Assembly: GCA_964442285.1 (NCBI GenBank)
Contig: CAYTZH010000039.1
Span: 1 to 49,272, forward strand
Direction: 5' to 3'
Length of the DNA: 49,272 nucleotides
Origin: CAYTZH01 sp964442285
GTDB taxonomy: Bacteria; Myxococcota_A; UBA9160; JAFDET01
The translations under genes were made by a program, and so were the position numbers. Shown here piece by piece: positions 1 through 8,090 of the stretch. The notes under the pieces are model-generated. The model was not told the origin of the DNA, ran no database searches, and worked only from the letters and a program-made list of their open reading frames with translations. Position 1 is the first letter of the stretch, and the number at the start of each line of letters is the position of its first letter.

Positions 1-1617
1 CGTGGCCTCCGGCTCGGGCCCCGCCTCGGCGGCCTTCGTGGCCTCCGGCTCGGGCTCCGCCTCCGGCGCCGCGAGCCAGCGCGGCGTGAAGTCCACCTCG
101 GGCCCGGGCTCCTCGGTCAGCAGCTCGAACTGCTCGTGGTGCAGCTCCGCGCGGATCCGGATCTCGAGCTGGCGGCCGAGGGCCTCCTCCAGCTCCTCGA
201 GCGAGCTGCGCAGCTCCCCGAGCAGGAGCTCGCCCACCCGTCGGCCGACCGCGACCACGACCTTGCGGCCGCGCAGGTGGCGGAGGTCCTTGCGGAGCTC
301 GCGCAGCACCTTGTAGGCCACGCTCTCCCCCGAGAGCACGTAGCTCTTGCCCTCGCAGTAGGGACACGGCTCGCACACCGTCTGCACCAGGCTCTCCCGG
401 GTGCGCTTGCGCGTCATCTCCACCAGGCCGAGCTCGGAGATCTTGAGGATGTTGGTGCGCGCCTTGTCCTGGCGCAGCGCCTCCTGCAGCGCGCGGTAGA
501 CCTTCTCGCGGTTGGACGTATCGTCCATGTCGATCAGGTCGATGATGATCAGACCACCGATGTTCCGGAAGCGGAGCTGGTGGACGACCTCCTTGACCGC
601 CTCCAGGTTGGTCTTGAGGACGGTCTCCTCGAGGTCGCGCTTGCCCACGTAGCGGCCGGTGTTCACGTCGATCGCCGTGAGCGCCTCGCTGTGGTCGATG
701 ATCAGGTAGCCGCCGCTCTTGAGCCAGACCTTGCGCCCGAGATTCTGGTCGAGCTGGGCCTCCAGGCCGAAGTCGTCGAAGATGGGGATCTCGCCCCGGT
801 AGCGCTCGATGCGCGGCGGATCGACCATGAACCGCGAAGTGAAGCGCTGCAGCTCCTCGAAGGTGGCCTCCTGGTCCACCACGATCCGCTTCGTCTCGGG
901 CCCGACCCCGTCGCGCACCACCCGCAATGGGAGCGACGGCTCCCGGTAGAGCACCGCCGGCGCGCGGACCTCGTCCTTGCGGATCTGGATGTCGTCCCAG
1001 GTCTCGGTCAGGTAGCGGACGTCGGCTTCGAGGTCGCCCTCGCGGACGCCGTCGCCCGCGGTGCGGATGATGAAGCCGAGGTCGCGCGGGCGCAGCCGGT
1101 CGACGGCGCGACGCAGGCGCCGCCGCTCCCGGTCCGAATCGATGCGGCGCGAGACGCCCACCCGCGGAGACCAGGGCGTGAGCACCAGGTGCCGGCCGGC
1201 GATCGAGACGTGGGAGGTGATGCGCGCGCCCTTGGTGCCGATGGGCTCCTTGGCCACCTGCACCACCACCTCCTCGCCCTCCGAGAGCATGCTCTCGATC
1301 TTGGGCGGCTGGCTGCGGCCGTTGCCGTTGCGGCGTCCGCGGCGTCGGGGCGCCTCGGCCTCCCCCGGCTCGTCCTCCACCAGGTCGAGGTCGACGATGT
1401 AGTCGCCCGCGTACAGGAAGGCGGCCTTCTCCAGGCCGATGTCCACGAAGGCGGCCTGCATGCCGGGCAGCACCCGGGTGACCCGACCCTTGACCACGTT
1501 CCCGACCATGCCCCGGTCGCTGGCGCGCTCCAGGTGGAGCTCGACGAAGTTCCCGCGCTCCAGGATGGCCACCCGGGTCTCGGCGGCCGAAGCGTTGACC
1601 ACGATCTCGTTCTGCAT
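1..1617 (-). CDS. rng: Ribonuclease E/G family endoribonuclease (3' end beyond window)
   Basis: Single-strand-specific endoribonuclease for rRNA and mRNA processing. The protein starts MQNEIVVNASAAETRVAILE at an ATG (complement of 1615-1617), preceded by a GGGGAA purine stretch, and 539 codons lie in the window. An N-terminal S1-like domain (about residues 35-130) carries a basic low-complexity insert (RRRGRRNGNGRSQ) typical of RNase G-like proteins. The DNase I-like catalytic core has LTAIDVN (Asp317) and GGLIIIDLIDM, matching the metal-binding aspartates of RNase E/G. The Zn-link CEPCPYCEG has Cys418 and Cys421. After the core comes a Glu/Pro/Ala-rich tail still open at base 1. It is divergent from selA. 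The core length fits RNase G (about 490 aa) plus an acidic extension; I cannot exclude a longer RNase E-like tail outside the window. Confidence 0.93.
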   Translation of the reverse strand, partial: MQNEIVVNASAAETRVAILERGNFVELHLERASDRGMVGNVVKGRVTRVLPGMQAAFVDIGLEKAAFLYAGDYIVDLDLVEDEPGEAEAPRRRGRRNGNGRSQPPKIESMLSEGEEVVVQVAKEPIGTKGARITSHVSIAGRHLVLTPWSPRVGVSRRIDSDRERRRLRRAVDRLRPRDLGFIIRTAGDGVREGDLEADVRYLTETWDDIQIRKDEVRAPAVLYREPSLPLRVVRDGVGPETKRIVVDQEATFEELQRFTSRFMVDPPRIERYRGEIPIFDDFGLEAQLDQNLGRKVWLKSGGYLIIDHSEALTAIDVNTGRYVGKRDLEETVLKTNLEAVKEVVHQLRFRNIGGLIIIDLIDMDDTSNREKVYRALQEALRQDKARTNILKISELGLVEMTRKRTRESLVQTVCEPCPYCEGKSYVLSGESVAYKVLRELRKDLRHLRGRKVVVAVGRRVGELLLGELRSSLEELEEALGRQLEIRIRAELHHEQFELLTEEPGPEVDFTPRWLAAPEAEPEPEATKAAEAGPEPEAT

Positions 1618-2119
1618 GCTTTCCCCACGGCCGTCTCCGGGGGCGCGGTGAGGGGGGCCGCGCGCGGTCCGGTGACGATCCGGCTGGCGAGCCGACGCCC
1701 GGAGCCCTGGTGTCGGAGCCCGCGCCTATGCGCTGGCGCAGCGACCGACGGCGGGAACGCGCTGGGGGGATCGGGCGGCGCGGCGCGCCTGCCCGGAGAT
1801 CGAGGGCTCTCGAATGCACTCGTCCGCGCGGGCGATCGCCGGGACGGACGAGCTATGGACGCAGGTTCGCACGAGTTTTCTGCCTCGCGTGCTCTGAGCT
1901 TCGAAGCTATCCATCGACCGCGACGGCGGAGGTTCCGTCGATCGCGGCCGTTCCGACGGCCGGCCTCCCGGCGCGAAGCGGGCGCGAGCCCCCCGGTGCG
2001 TTCCCCCGCACTCCGGCTCGCTCCGTCTCACAGCCAGGGCTCCCTCGCGAACATCCCTGAAACATGACGATTTCGGGACGAGGGTGGCCGGTCCGTGACA
2101 AACTCCGGGACCGAACATC
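1618..2119. other. Divergent intergenic region rng/selA
   Basis: About 500 bp between the divergent starts of the RNase gene and selA. Open frames here are GC-rich shadows with no recognisable protein features. I looked for a selenocysteine tRNA (UCA anticodon) and found none. An imperfect inverted repeat (ccctgaaa, 8-nt loop, tttcggg) lies at about 2052-2074, upstream of selA. The promoters of both genes must be here, but no convincing -35/-10 pair can be assigned. Confidence 0.4.
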
Positions 2120-3538
2120 ATGGATCCCAAGCCCCAGGTCAACCCGGACCCTCGCAGGGCACTGCCGGGGGTGGATCGGCTGGCGGCCGCGGTGCGGGAG
2201 CGCCGGCCGGCGCTCCCGGCGTGGGCGGCGGTCGCGGCGGCCCGCGGCCTGCTCGCGGAGGAGCGAGAGCGGCTGGTCCGGACGCCCCCCGGCGCCGCCG
2301 GGGTGGTGCCGCCGGCCCCCGGGGCCCTGGCGGAGCGGGCGGCCGCCCGGGCCGAGGCCCTGGCCCGCCGCCATCCGGCCCGGGTCGTGAACGCCACCGG
2401 GGTGGTCCTGCACACGAACCTGGGGCGGGCGCCCCTGGCCCCGGGCGCCGCCGCCGCGGTGGCCGAGGTGGCCGCGGCCTACAGCGATCTGGAGCTCGAT
2501 CGGACCCGTGGCGAGCGGGGCGACCGCCTCGCCTCCGTGGTGGAGCGCCTGGTGCTGCTCTCCGGCGCCGAGTCCGCCCTTGCGGTCAACAACAACGCGG
2601 CCGCGGTGGTGCTGGCCCTCGACAGCCTGGCCCGCGGCCGGGAGGTGGTGGTCTCCCGCGGCGAGCTGGTGGAGATCGGCGGGTCCTTCCGGGTTCCCGA
2701 CATCATGGAGCGGGCGGGCGTGCGCCTGGTGGAGGTCGGCACCACCAACCGCACCCACCTCCGCGACTACGCGGACGCCATCGGCCCGGACACGGCGCTG
2801 CTGCTGAAGGTGCACCGCAGCAACTTCGAGCAGCGCGGCTTCGTGGCCGAGGTGGCGCTGTCGGACCTGGCCGGCCTCGCCCGCGAGCGCGGGCTGCCGC
2901 TGCTGGAGGACCTCGGCAGCGGCACGCTCTTCCCGCTGGCCTCCCGCGGCTTCCCGGCGGACACCGAGGCCGCCGCGCGGCTGGCCCTGGGCGCGGATCT
3001 GGTGTGCTTCTCGGGAGACAAGCTGCTCGGGGGTCCCCAGGCGGGACTCGTGCTCGGGCGCCGCGCGCTGGTGGCGCGCATGCGCCGCAACCCCCTCCAC
3101 CGCGCCCTGCGTCTCGACAAGCTCGGCCTCGCGGCGCTCGACTGGACGCTCGAGGCATTGCTCGCGGGACGCGCGGAGCGCGAGGTGCCCGCGCTGCGGC
3201 AGCTGCTCGCCGCGCCCGAGGCGCTTCGGCACGCCGCACGCGCGCTGGCGGAGCGCCTCGAGGCGATCGGGGATGGCGTTTCGGTGACGCTGCGCGAGGA
3301 CCGCTCGGCGGTGGGCGGCGGCTCGCTCCCGGGCTTCGAGCTTCCCACCTGGGGAGTGGCGCTGCGGGGGCCGATGGCCGCCGACGCGTTCGCGGCGCGC
3401 CTGCTCGAGGCGCCCGTCCCGGTGCTGGCGCGGGTGCGCGACGGGGCCGTGCTGCTCGACGTGCGAACACTGCTCGAAGGCGACGTGGAGCGCATCGTGA
3501 GCGCGGTTCGGGGGGCGGTCGCGCGCGGCTCGGTTTGA
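2120..3538 (+). CDS. selA: L-seryl-tRNA(Sec) selenium transferase (selenocysteine synthase)
   Basis: PLP-dependent enzyme converting Ser-tRNA(Sec) to Sec-tRNA(Sec) with selenophosphate, in the cytoplasm. 472 aa, the usual SelA length (about 460). The N-terminal helical tRNA-binding region is followed by the fold-type I core: VNATGVVLHTNLGRAPL, VNNNAAAVVLAL, the glycine-rich EDLGSGTLFPL, and the Schiff-base lysine in CFSGDKLLGGPQAG (Lys301). The ATG at 2120 has only a weak Shine-Dalgarno. It implies that the organism makes selenoproteins; selB, selC and selD are not in this window. Confidence 0.96.
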   Translation: MDPKPQVNPDPRRALPGVDRLAAAVRERRPALPAWAAVAAARGLLAEERERLVRTPPGAAGVVPPAPGALAERAAARAEALARRHPARVVNATGVVLHTNLGRAPLAPGAAAAVAEVAAAYSDLELDRTRGERGDRLASVVERLVLLSGAESALAVNNNAAAVVLALDSLARGREVVVSRGELVEIGGSFRVPDIMERAGVRLVEVGTTNRTHLRDYADAIGPDTALLLKVHRSNFEQRGFVAEVALSDLAGLARERGLPLLEDLGSGTLFPLASRGFPADTEAAARLALGADLVCFSGDKLLGGPQAGLVLGRRALVARMRRNPLHRALRLDKLGLAALDWTLEALLAGRAEREVPALRQLLAAPEALRHAARALAERLEAIGDGVSVTLREDRSAVGGGSLPGFELPTWGVALRGPMAADAFAARLLEAPVPVLARVRDGAVLLDVRTLLEGDVERIVSAVRGAVARGSV

Positions 3539-3580
3539 TCCCGAGCGGACCATCCGGTACGTTCCAACCCCCGAGAAACC

Positions 3581-4180
3581 ATGCTGAATTCGAGCGTTCT
3601 GGTCCTCAACCGGTCCTACCTGCCGATCCACGTCACGAACGTGCGCAGGGCCTTCTCGCTCATCTACCAGGGCGTCGCCAAGGCCGTCGACGAGCAGTAC
3701 CAGACCTTCGATTTCGAGAGCTGGAGCCAGCTGGCGGTCGCCCGGGACGACGAGGAGTTCATCGGCACCTCGGCCGGCCCGATGCGGGTGCCCCGGGTCA
3801 TCGTGCTCGTGGCCTTCGACCGCGTCCCGAAGCGCCACGTCCGCTTCAGCCGCATCAACATCTTCGCGCGTGACAACTTCCAGTGTCAGTACTGCGGTCG
3901 GCGTCCCACGCGCTCCGAGCTCAACCTGGATCACGTGGTGCCGCGGGCCCTGGGCGGGCGGAGCACCTGGGAGAACGTGGTCTGCTCCTGCGTCGAGTGC
4001 AATCGCCGCAAGGGCGGGCGCACCCCGGAGCAGGCGCGGATCCGCCTGACGAAGACGCCCGTCCGCCCGCGCTGGACACCGCTCATGAATCTCATGCTGT
4101 CGAGCGTGCGCTACAAAGAATGGCGTCCGTTCCTGAACGTGGTCGACGCCTCGTACTGGAACACCGAGCTCACGCAGTAG
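3581..4180 (+). CDS. HNH endonuclease family protein
   Basis: 199 aa protein of the small HNH family common in delta- and gammaproteobacteria. The N-terminal half is a beta-rich region beginning MLNSSVLVLNRSYLPIHVTN. The C-terminal half is a zinc-finger HNH domain: Cys102-x2-Cys105 (CQYC), LNLDHVVPRALGG (Asp117-His118, metal and general base), WENVV, and Cys137-x2-Cys140 followed by NRRKGG. The HNH residues look intact, so nuclease activity is plausible. Members of this family are usually stand-alone chromosomal genes whose role is unassigned. It sits between selA and the MinD-like gene in the same direction. Confidence 0.88.
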   Translation: MLNSSVLVLNRSYLPIHVTNVRRAFSLIYQGVAKAVDEQYQTFDFESWSQLAVARDDEEFIGTSAGPMRVPRVIVLVAFDRVPKRHVRFSRINIFARDNFQCQYCGRRPTRSELNLDHVVPRALGGRSTWENVVCSCVECNRRKGGRTPEQARIRLTKTPVRPRWTPLMNLMLSSVRYKEWRPFLNVVDASYWNTELTQ

Positions 4181-4209
4181 CGCCGCCTGGCGCTGCGGAG
4201 GGGGACACG

Positions 4210-5202
4210 ATCGAGCAACCGCACGCCACCGCCGGGCCGCCGGCGCCGGCGACCACCCCGGGCGCAGGCGACGGTCCGGAGAGCGCCCGCCTGCTCGCCG
4301 TGGGCGGCGGCAAGGGCGGGGTCGGCAAGACCTTCGTCAGCGTCAACCTGGCCGTGGCCATGGCCGGCGAGGGCTTCGAGGTCATCGTCGTCGACGGCGA
4401 CCTGGAGGGCGCCAACCTCCATACGTGTCTCGGGCTCCCGCCGCCCCCCGTCAGCCTGGCGGACTTCGTCGCCAACCGGGAAGAGGACCTGGCGAAGCTG
4501 CTGGTCGACTCCCCGATCCCCCGCCTCCGCTTCGTAGCCGCCACCGACGCCAACCTGTCCGCGGCCCAGCCGGGCCACTTCCAGCGCGTGCGGCTCCTCA
4601 ACCACCTGCGCCGGCTCCCCGCCGACGTGGTGATCCTCGACCTGGGCGCGGGCACCCACCCCGCCGTCATGGACTACTTCCTCGCCAGCGAGGACGGCGT
4701 GGTCGTGCTCTCCCCGGAGCCCACCTCGGTGGAGAACGCCTACACCTTCCTGCGCGCCGCCTTCTACCGCCGCATGCGGCTGGCGATGATGACCCACGGT
4801 GTGCGCGCGCTCGTCACCCAGGCCATGGACCAGCGCAACGAGCGGGGGATCCGCACTCCCTACGACCTGCTGCGGGAGATCGAGGCGCTGGACCCCAACG
4901 AGGGGGCGCGCTTCGTGGAGGCCATCCGGGCCTTCCGCCCGAGGATCGTGGTGAACGAGGTGCGCACGGCCGAGGAGATCAAGCTGGGCTTCTCGGTGCG
5001 GAGCGTGTGCCGCAAGTACTTCGGCATCGAGGCCGAGTATCTGGGCTACGTGAACCAGGACCCCGCCGTGCGGGCCTCGGTGCTCGCGCGCCGCCCCCTG
5101 ATCGAGGCGCGTCCGGACTGCGACGCCGCGATCTACCTGCGGCGCATCGCCCGCAAGCTGCTGGCGGACCTCGTCCCCGGTGCGGCGCGGAGCGCGAGGT
5201 GA
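4210..5202 (+). CDS. MinD/FlhG-like P-loop ATPase
   Basis: Deviant-Walker-A ATPase (VGGGKGGVGKTFVSVNLA) with DGDLEGANLHTCLGL and the LDLGAGTHPAVMDYFL region, as in MinD/FlhG/ParA ATPases that position structures at membranes or poles. The C-terminal third (RIVVNEVRTAEEIKLGFSV... YLGYVNQDPAV) resembles the FlhG/MinD2 subgroup. The start is unresolved. The only strong Shine-Dalgarno (GGAGG at 4197-4201) is 8 nt before an ATC codon at 4210. The nearest in-frame ATG (4120) has a poor ribosome site and overlaps the HNH gene by about 60 nt. I give 4210 as the working start with 4120 as the conventional alternative. It is followed with a 4-nt overlap by the J-domain/HTH gene, implying coupled function. 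Confidence 0.85.
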   Translation: MEQPHATAGPPAPATTPGAGDGPESARLLAVGGGKGGVGKTFVSVNLAVAMAGEGFEVIVVDGDLEGANLHTCLGLPPPPVSLADFVANREEDLAKLLVDSPIPRLRFVAATDANLSAAQPGHFQRVRLLNHLRRLPADVVILDLGAGTHPAVMDYFLASEDGVVVLSPEPTSVENAYTFLRAAFYRRMRLAMMTHGVRALVTQAMDQRNERGIRTPYDLLREIEALDPNEGARFVEAIRAFRPRIVVNEVRTAEEIKLGFSVRSVCRKYFGIEAEYLGYVNQDPAVRASVLARRPLIEARPDCDAAIYLRRIARKLLADLVPGAARSAR

Positions 5203-5864
5203 AGCCCCTCGCCGAGCAGACCCACTACGAGGTGCTCGAGCTCGAGCCCGGGGCCAGCGAGGCGGACGTCGAGCGCGCGTACCGCATGGCCCTGGCCACC
5301 TACGCCGGGAGCAATCTGGCGACCTACTCGGTCTTCGACCAGAGCGACGCCGAGGTGATCCGCCATCGGGTCGAGCTGGCCTACGAGGTGCTGTCGGATG
5401 CCGACACGCGCCGGCGCTACGACGCCGAGCTGGGCGAGAGCGGTCGGCCGACGGCGCCCCGCCGGACGCCGCTGGCCCCCTTCGCGGAGCCGGGGCCGGA
5501 GGTCGCGCCGGACGGGGTCGCCGAAGCGCACCTGACGCTGCCGCCGCTGCCGGTGCTCGACTTCGAGGACGACGAGGAGGAGCAGTCCGGCGGCTTCGAC
5601 GGCGCCCGGCTGCGGCGGGCGCGGCTGCGCCGGGGCGTCGAGATCGAGCAGATCGCGGCGATCACCAAGATCAACTCGACCTATCTCCAGTTCATCGAGG
5701 ACGACCGGCTCGACGACCTCCCCGCGCCCGTCTACGTGCGGGGCTTCGTGGCGGCCTTCGCGCGCTGCCTGGGCCTCGACGGCCGCGCCGTCGCTGCCAG
5801 CTACCTGGAGCGGCTCCGGGACCGGGACGCGGGCGACGGCCGTCGGCCCCGGGACCCGGCCTAG
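5199..5864 (+). CDS. Degenerate J-domain protein with RodZ-type HTH domain
   Basis: 221 aa protein starting at GTG 5199 (GTGA overlap with the ATPase stop). Residues about 7-75 form a DnaJ-like helical region (HYEVLELEPGASEADVERAY ... YEVLSDADTRRRYD), but the HPD motif needed to stimulate DnaK is absent: between helices II and III the sequence reads TYAGSN. After an acidic/Pro-rich linker, residues about 135-210 form a Cro/RodZ-like helix-turn-helix (RLRRARLRRGVEIEQIAAIT ... YVRGFVAAFARCLGLD). No transmembrane helix is seen, unlike RodZ. Coupling to the MinD-like gene suggests the two act together, perhaps in polar or surface organisation; this is inference. Confidence 0.82.
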   Translation: MKPLAEQTHYEVLELEPGASEADVERAYRMALATYAGSNLATYSVFDQSDAEVIRHRVELAYEVLSDADTRRRYDAELGESGRPTAPRRTPLAPFAEPGPEVAPDGVAEAHLTLPPLPVLDFEDDEEEQSGGFDGARLRRARLRRGVEIEQIAAITKINSTYLQFIEDDRLDDLPAPVYVRGFVAAFARCLGLDGRAVAASYLERLRDRDAGDGRRPRDPA

Positions 5865-5873
5865 GGAGGCGGG

Positions 5874-6140
5874 GTGGATACGATCCGCGACCCGGTGCGC
5901 GCGCAGCGACTGGCGAGGACGATCGCCTCGGACCTCCTGATCTACTACCCCGAAGCGGTCCGCGCCGGGATCGAGAACGACGACCTCTTCGAGCGCATGA
6001 AGGAGGAGCTCGCCGAGGCGCGGGCCTACTTCGAGTCCCGGGTCGACCCCGAGGTGGCCGGCAAGGACAACGCCTTCGACCGCGCCCTGGTGGACGTCCT
6101 CGTCCTGCGCAGTGGGGGAGTCCGCTCGCGGATATGGTGA
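5874..6140 (+). CDS. Small conserved hypothetical protein
   Basis: 88 aa, starting at GTG 5874 behind a good ribosome site (GGGAGGCGGG). Mostly helical and charged (DTIRDPVRAQRLARTIASDL, LIYYPEAVRAGIENDDLFER, EELAEARAYFESRVDP), with no membrane segment and no cysteines. I do not recognise a named family, though similar short proteins with a LARTI.SDL.IYY pattern occur in deltaproteobacterial genomes. Its end overlaps the start of the pseudouridine synthase gene (6134), so the two are probably co-translated. Confidence 0.7.
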   Translation: MDTIRDPVRAQRLARTIASDLLIYYPEAVRAGIENDDLFERMKEELAEARAYFESRVDPEVAGKDNAFDRALVDVLVLRSGGVRSRIW

Positions 6141-7057
6141 CCTTCCTGGTGGGCGAGGAGGAGGCCGGCCAGCGCCTCGACCTCGCCCTGGCGGCGGCGT
6201 CGGGACAGCCGCGCTCCCAGGTCCGTCGCTGGATCGACGAAGGTCGCGTGCGGCTCAATGCGGGACCCGCCCGCGCCAGCCAGCGGGTGCGCACCGGCGA
6301 CGCCCTGGACGCCGAGCCCCCCGAGCCCATCCCCTGCCATCTCCGCCCCGAGCCGATCCCCCTGTCGGTGCTCTACGAGGACGGTGAGCTCGTGGTGGTG
6401 GACAAGCCGGCGGGGCTGGTGGTGCACCCGGCGCCCGGGCACCCGGGCGGCACCCTGGTCAACGCCCTGCTGCACCACTGTGGCGACCTGGCGGGGATCG
6501 GCGGCGTGCTCCGGCCGGGGATCGTGCATCGCCTCGATCGCGGGACCAGCGGGGTGATCGTGGCGGCCAAGACCGACCGCGCCCACGGCCACCTCGCCGC
6601 CCAGTTCCGCGACCACTCGATCGAACGGCTCTACGCCGCCCTCGTCCGCGGCGTGCCGGGTCGGGAGGAGGGCTTCGTCGACCGCGCCATCGGCCGTCAT
6701 CCGCGCGACCGCAAGCGCATGAGCGTGCGCCGCGAGGGCGGTCGGGAGGCCCGGACCGCCTGGCGTGTCCGGCGTCGCTTCCCGGCGTCGGGTGCCAGCT
6801 GGCTCGAGGTCCGACCGGCGACGGGCCGCACCCATCAGATCCGCGTGCACCTGGCGACCGCCGGTCTGCCGATCGTCGGGGATCCCGTCTACGGCCGTCC
6901 GGGCCGGGGGCCGCGCTGGCTCGCGCGCCCCGGGCTGCATGCGGCGGTGCTCGGCTTCCGACATCCGGACGGCCGCCGGCTGCGCTTCGAGGCGCCCCTG
7001 CCCCCGGACCTGGCCGGGCTGCTCGCGCGGCTGGCCGAGGCGGAGGACGCGCCGTGA
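6134..7057 (+). CDS. rluD: RluD-type 23S rRNA pseudouridine synthase
   Basis: 307 aa RluA-family enzyme isomerising specific uridines of large-subunit rRNA. An N-terminal S4 RNA-binding domain (GQRLDLALAAASGQPRSQVR, to about residue 65) precedes the catalytic domain with LYEDGELVVVDKPAGLVVHP and GIVHRLDRGTSGV, where Asp135 is the catalytic aspartate. The RTHQIRVHLATAGLPIVGD block completes the family signature. Length and S4 domain fit RluD (or RluC) rather than RluA; target specificity cannot be read from the sequence. It overlaps the small gene upstream and pgeF downstream. Confidence 0.9.
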   Translation: MVTFLVGEEEAGQRLDLALAAASGQPRSQVRRWIDEGRVRLNAGPARASQRVRTGDALDAEPPEPIPCHLRPEPIPLSVLYEDGELVVVDKPAGLVVHPAPGHPGGTLVNALLHHCGDLAGIGGVLRPGIVHRLDRGTSGVIVAAKTDRAHGHLAAQFRDHSIERLYAALVRGVPGREEGFVDRAIGRHPRDRKRMSVRREGGREARTAWRVRRRFPASGASWLEVRPATGRTHQIRVHLATAGLPIVGDPVYGRPGRGPRWLARPGLHAAVLGFRHPDGRRLRFEAPLPPDLAGLLARLAEAEDAP

Positions 7058-7734
7058 GCTTCCTCGTCGCCCGGGTGCTCCGGGATTGCGGCGTCCGCCA
7101 CGGCTTCGGAACCCGCGACGCCCCGGCGCCCGCCGGGCTCGTGCGCCCGCAACAGGTTCACGGGGCGACCTCGGCGCGGGTCGTCGCCGGGCGCGCGGCT
7201 CCGGCCGAGGCCGATGCGATCGCCTGCGCCGAGCCGGGCCTGGCAGTGGGCGTCGTGACGGCCGACTGCGTACCGATCCTGGTGACCGCCGCCGAGGGCG
7301 GTGCGGTCGCGGCCATCCACGCCGGCTGGCGCGGGCTGGCGGCGGGGGTGGTCGAGGCGGGCGTGCGCGCTCTGGAGGCGCTCGACTGCGGGCCCGCGAC
7401 GGCGGCGGCCATCGGCCCCCACATCGGCCCCTGCTGCTACGAGGTGGACGAGCCGGTGCTGGCGGCCCTGGCGCGGGCGCCGGAGCTCGCGGCGGCCGCG
7501 CGTCCGGGTCGCCCCGGCCACGCCTGGCTGGATCTGGGGCGCCTGGTGCGCGCCGGGCTGCTTCAGCGCGGGCTGGCGCCCGATGCGGTGGAGATGGTCG
7601 GCGGCTGCACCCGCTGCGAGGTCGACCGCTTTCACTCCTACCGCCGCGACGGTCGCCAGGCCGGGCGACTGGTGCATTTTGCCGCGGCCGCACGGGTTCG
7701 ACCCGCGAGGGGCGCCGCGGCGGAGCAGGCTTGA
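7054..7734 (+). CDS. pgeF: Purine nucleoside phosphorylase / polyphenol oxidase YfiH (PgeF) family
   Basis: 226 aa member of the YfiH/YlmD/LACC1 family (formerly multicopper polyphenol oxidase), with reported purine nucleoside phosphorylase/deaminase activity and, in E. coli, a role in peptidoglycan amino-acid quality control. Family motifs: RPQQVHGA, VVTADCVPIL (metal-site Cys), AIHAGWRGLAAG (metal-site His), IGPHIGPCCYEVD and GGCTRCEVDRFHSYRRDG. It starts at GTG 7054, overlapping the rluD stop by 4 nt; RluD-YfiH adjacency is widely conserved. Its stop lies inside the -35 box proposed for the rho promoter. Confidence 0.9.
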   Translation: MSFLVARVLRDCGVRHGFGTRDAPAPAGLVRPQQVHGATSARVVAGRAAPAEADAIACAEPGLAVGVVTADCVPILVTAAEGGAVAAIHAGWRGLAAGVVEAGVRALEALDCGPATAAAIGPHIGPCCYEVDEPVLAALARAPELAAAARPGRPGHAWLDLGRLVRAGLLQRGLAPDAVEMVGGCTRCEVDRFHSYRRDGRQAGRLVHFAAAARVRPARGAAAEQA

Positions 7735-7759
7735 CACCGCCGAAGTCGCGGCATACGGT
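7731..7759 (+). promoter_or_regulatory. Candidate sigma70 promoter of rho
   Basis: Perfect -35 TTGACA (7731-7736), 17-nt spacer and TACGGT as -10 (7754-7759, only partly consensus). It overlaps the pgeF stop codon and would give a rho mRNA leader of over 300 nt. Seen in sequence; function inferred. Confidence 0.5.
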
Positions 7760-8090
7760 ATCGGCGTCCGGTGCCTCGCTCGGACCTTCCTCCAGAACCG
7801 GTTCTCGTGGGCCCCCTTGGATGGATCCCATGGAGCCCAGCGCGGCCGACCCGAAGTCGCCCCTCCGTGCACGCAGCTTCTGGCAGACAGGACCACGGCA
7901 CCCGATTTTTTCGTAAACCTTCCAGGCCTGTAATCCGAATGAGAGGACAGAGCCGGACCATCTGACCCATCCACAGGACCTCCCGGTCCGACGCGAGCGC
8001 CCCGGGGCCGAAGGCCGCGCGAAACGCGCTCCCCGCGTCACCGATCCATCCCGCCGACCGGGCCAGCAGCAACTCCATGAAGACCCCCCA
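7735..8090 (+). other. Long rho leader region
   Basis: 356 bp without a convincing gene; short frames here look random. It holds a weak hairpin (CCGTG at 7865-7869 pairing with CACGG at 7894-7898) followed after 7 nt by a six-T run (7906-7911), a striking T-run in such GC-rich DNA. This could be an attenuator or terminator-like element. rho genes are known in other bacteria to be autoregulated through long leaders, so leader control is plausible but unproven. Confidence 0.4.

Noticed and set aside
1618..2119. Selenocysteine tRNA (selC) next to selA
   Set aside because: No UCA-anticodon long-armed cloverleaf is visible in the gap.
7771..7965. Small open frame in the rho leader (64 codons)
   Set aside because: No ribosome site and random Arg/Pro/Ser-rich composition; probably leader RNA only.
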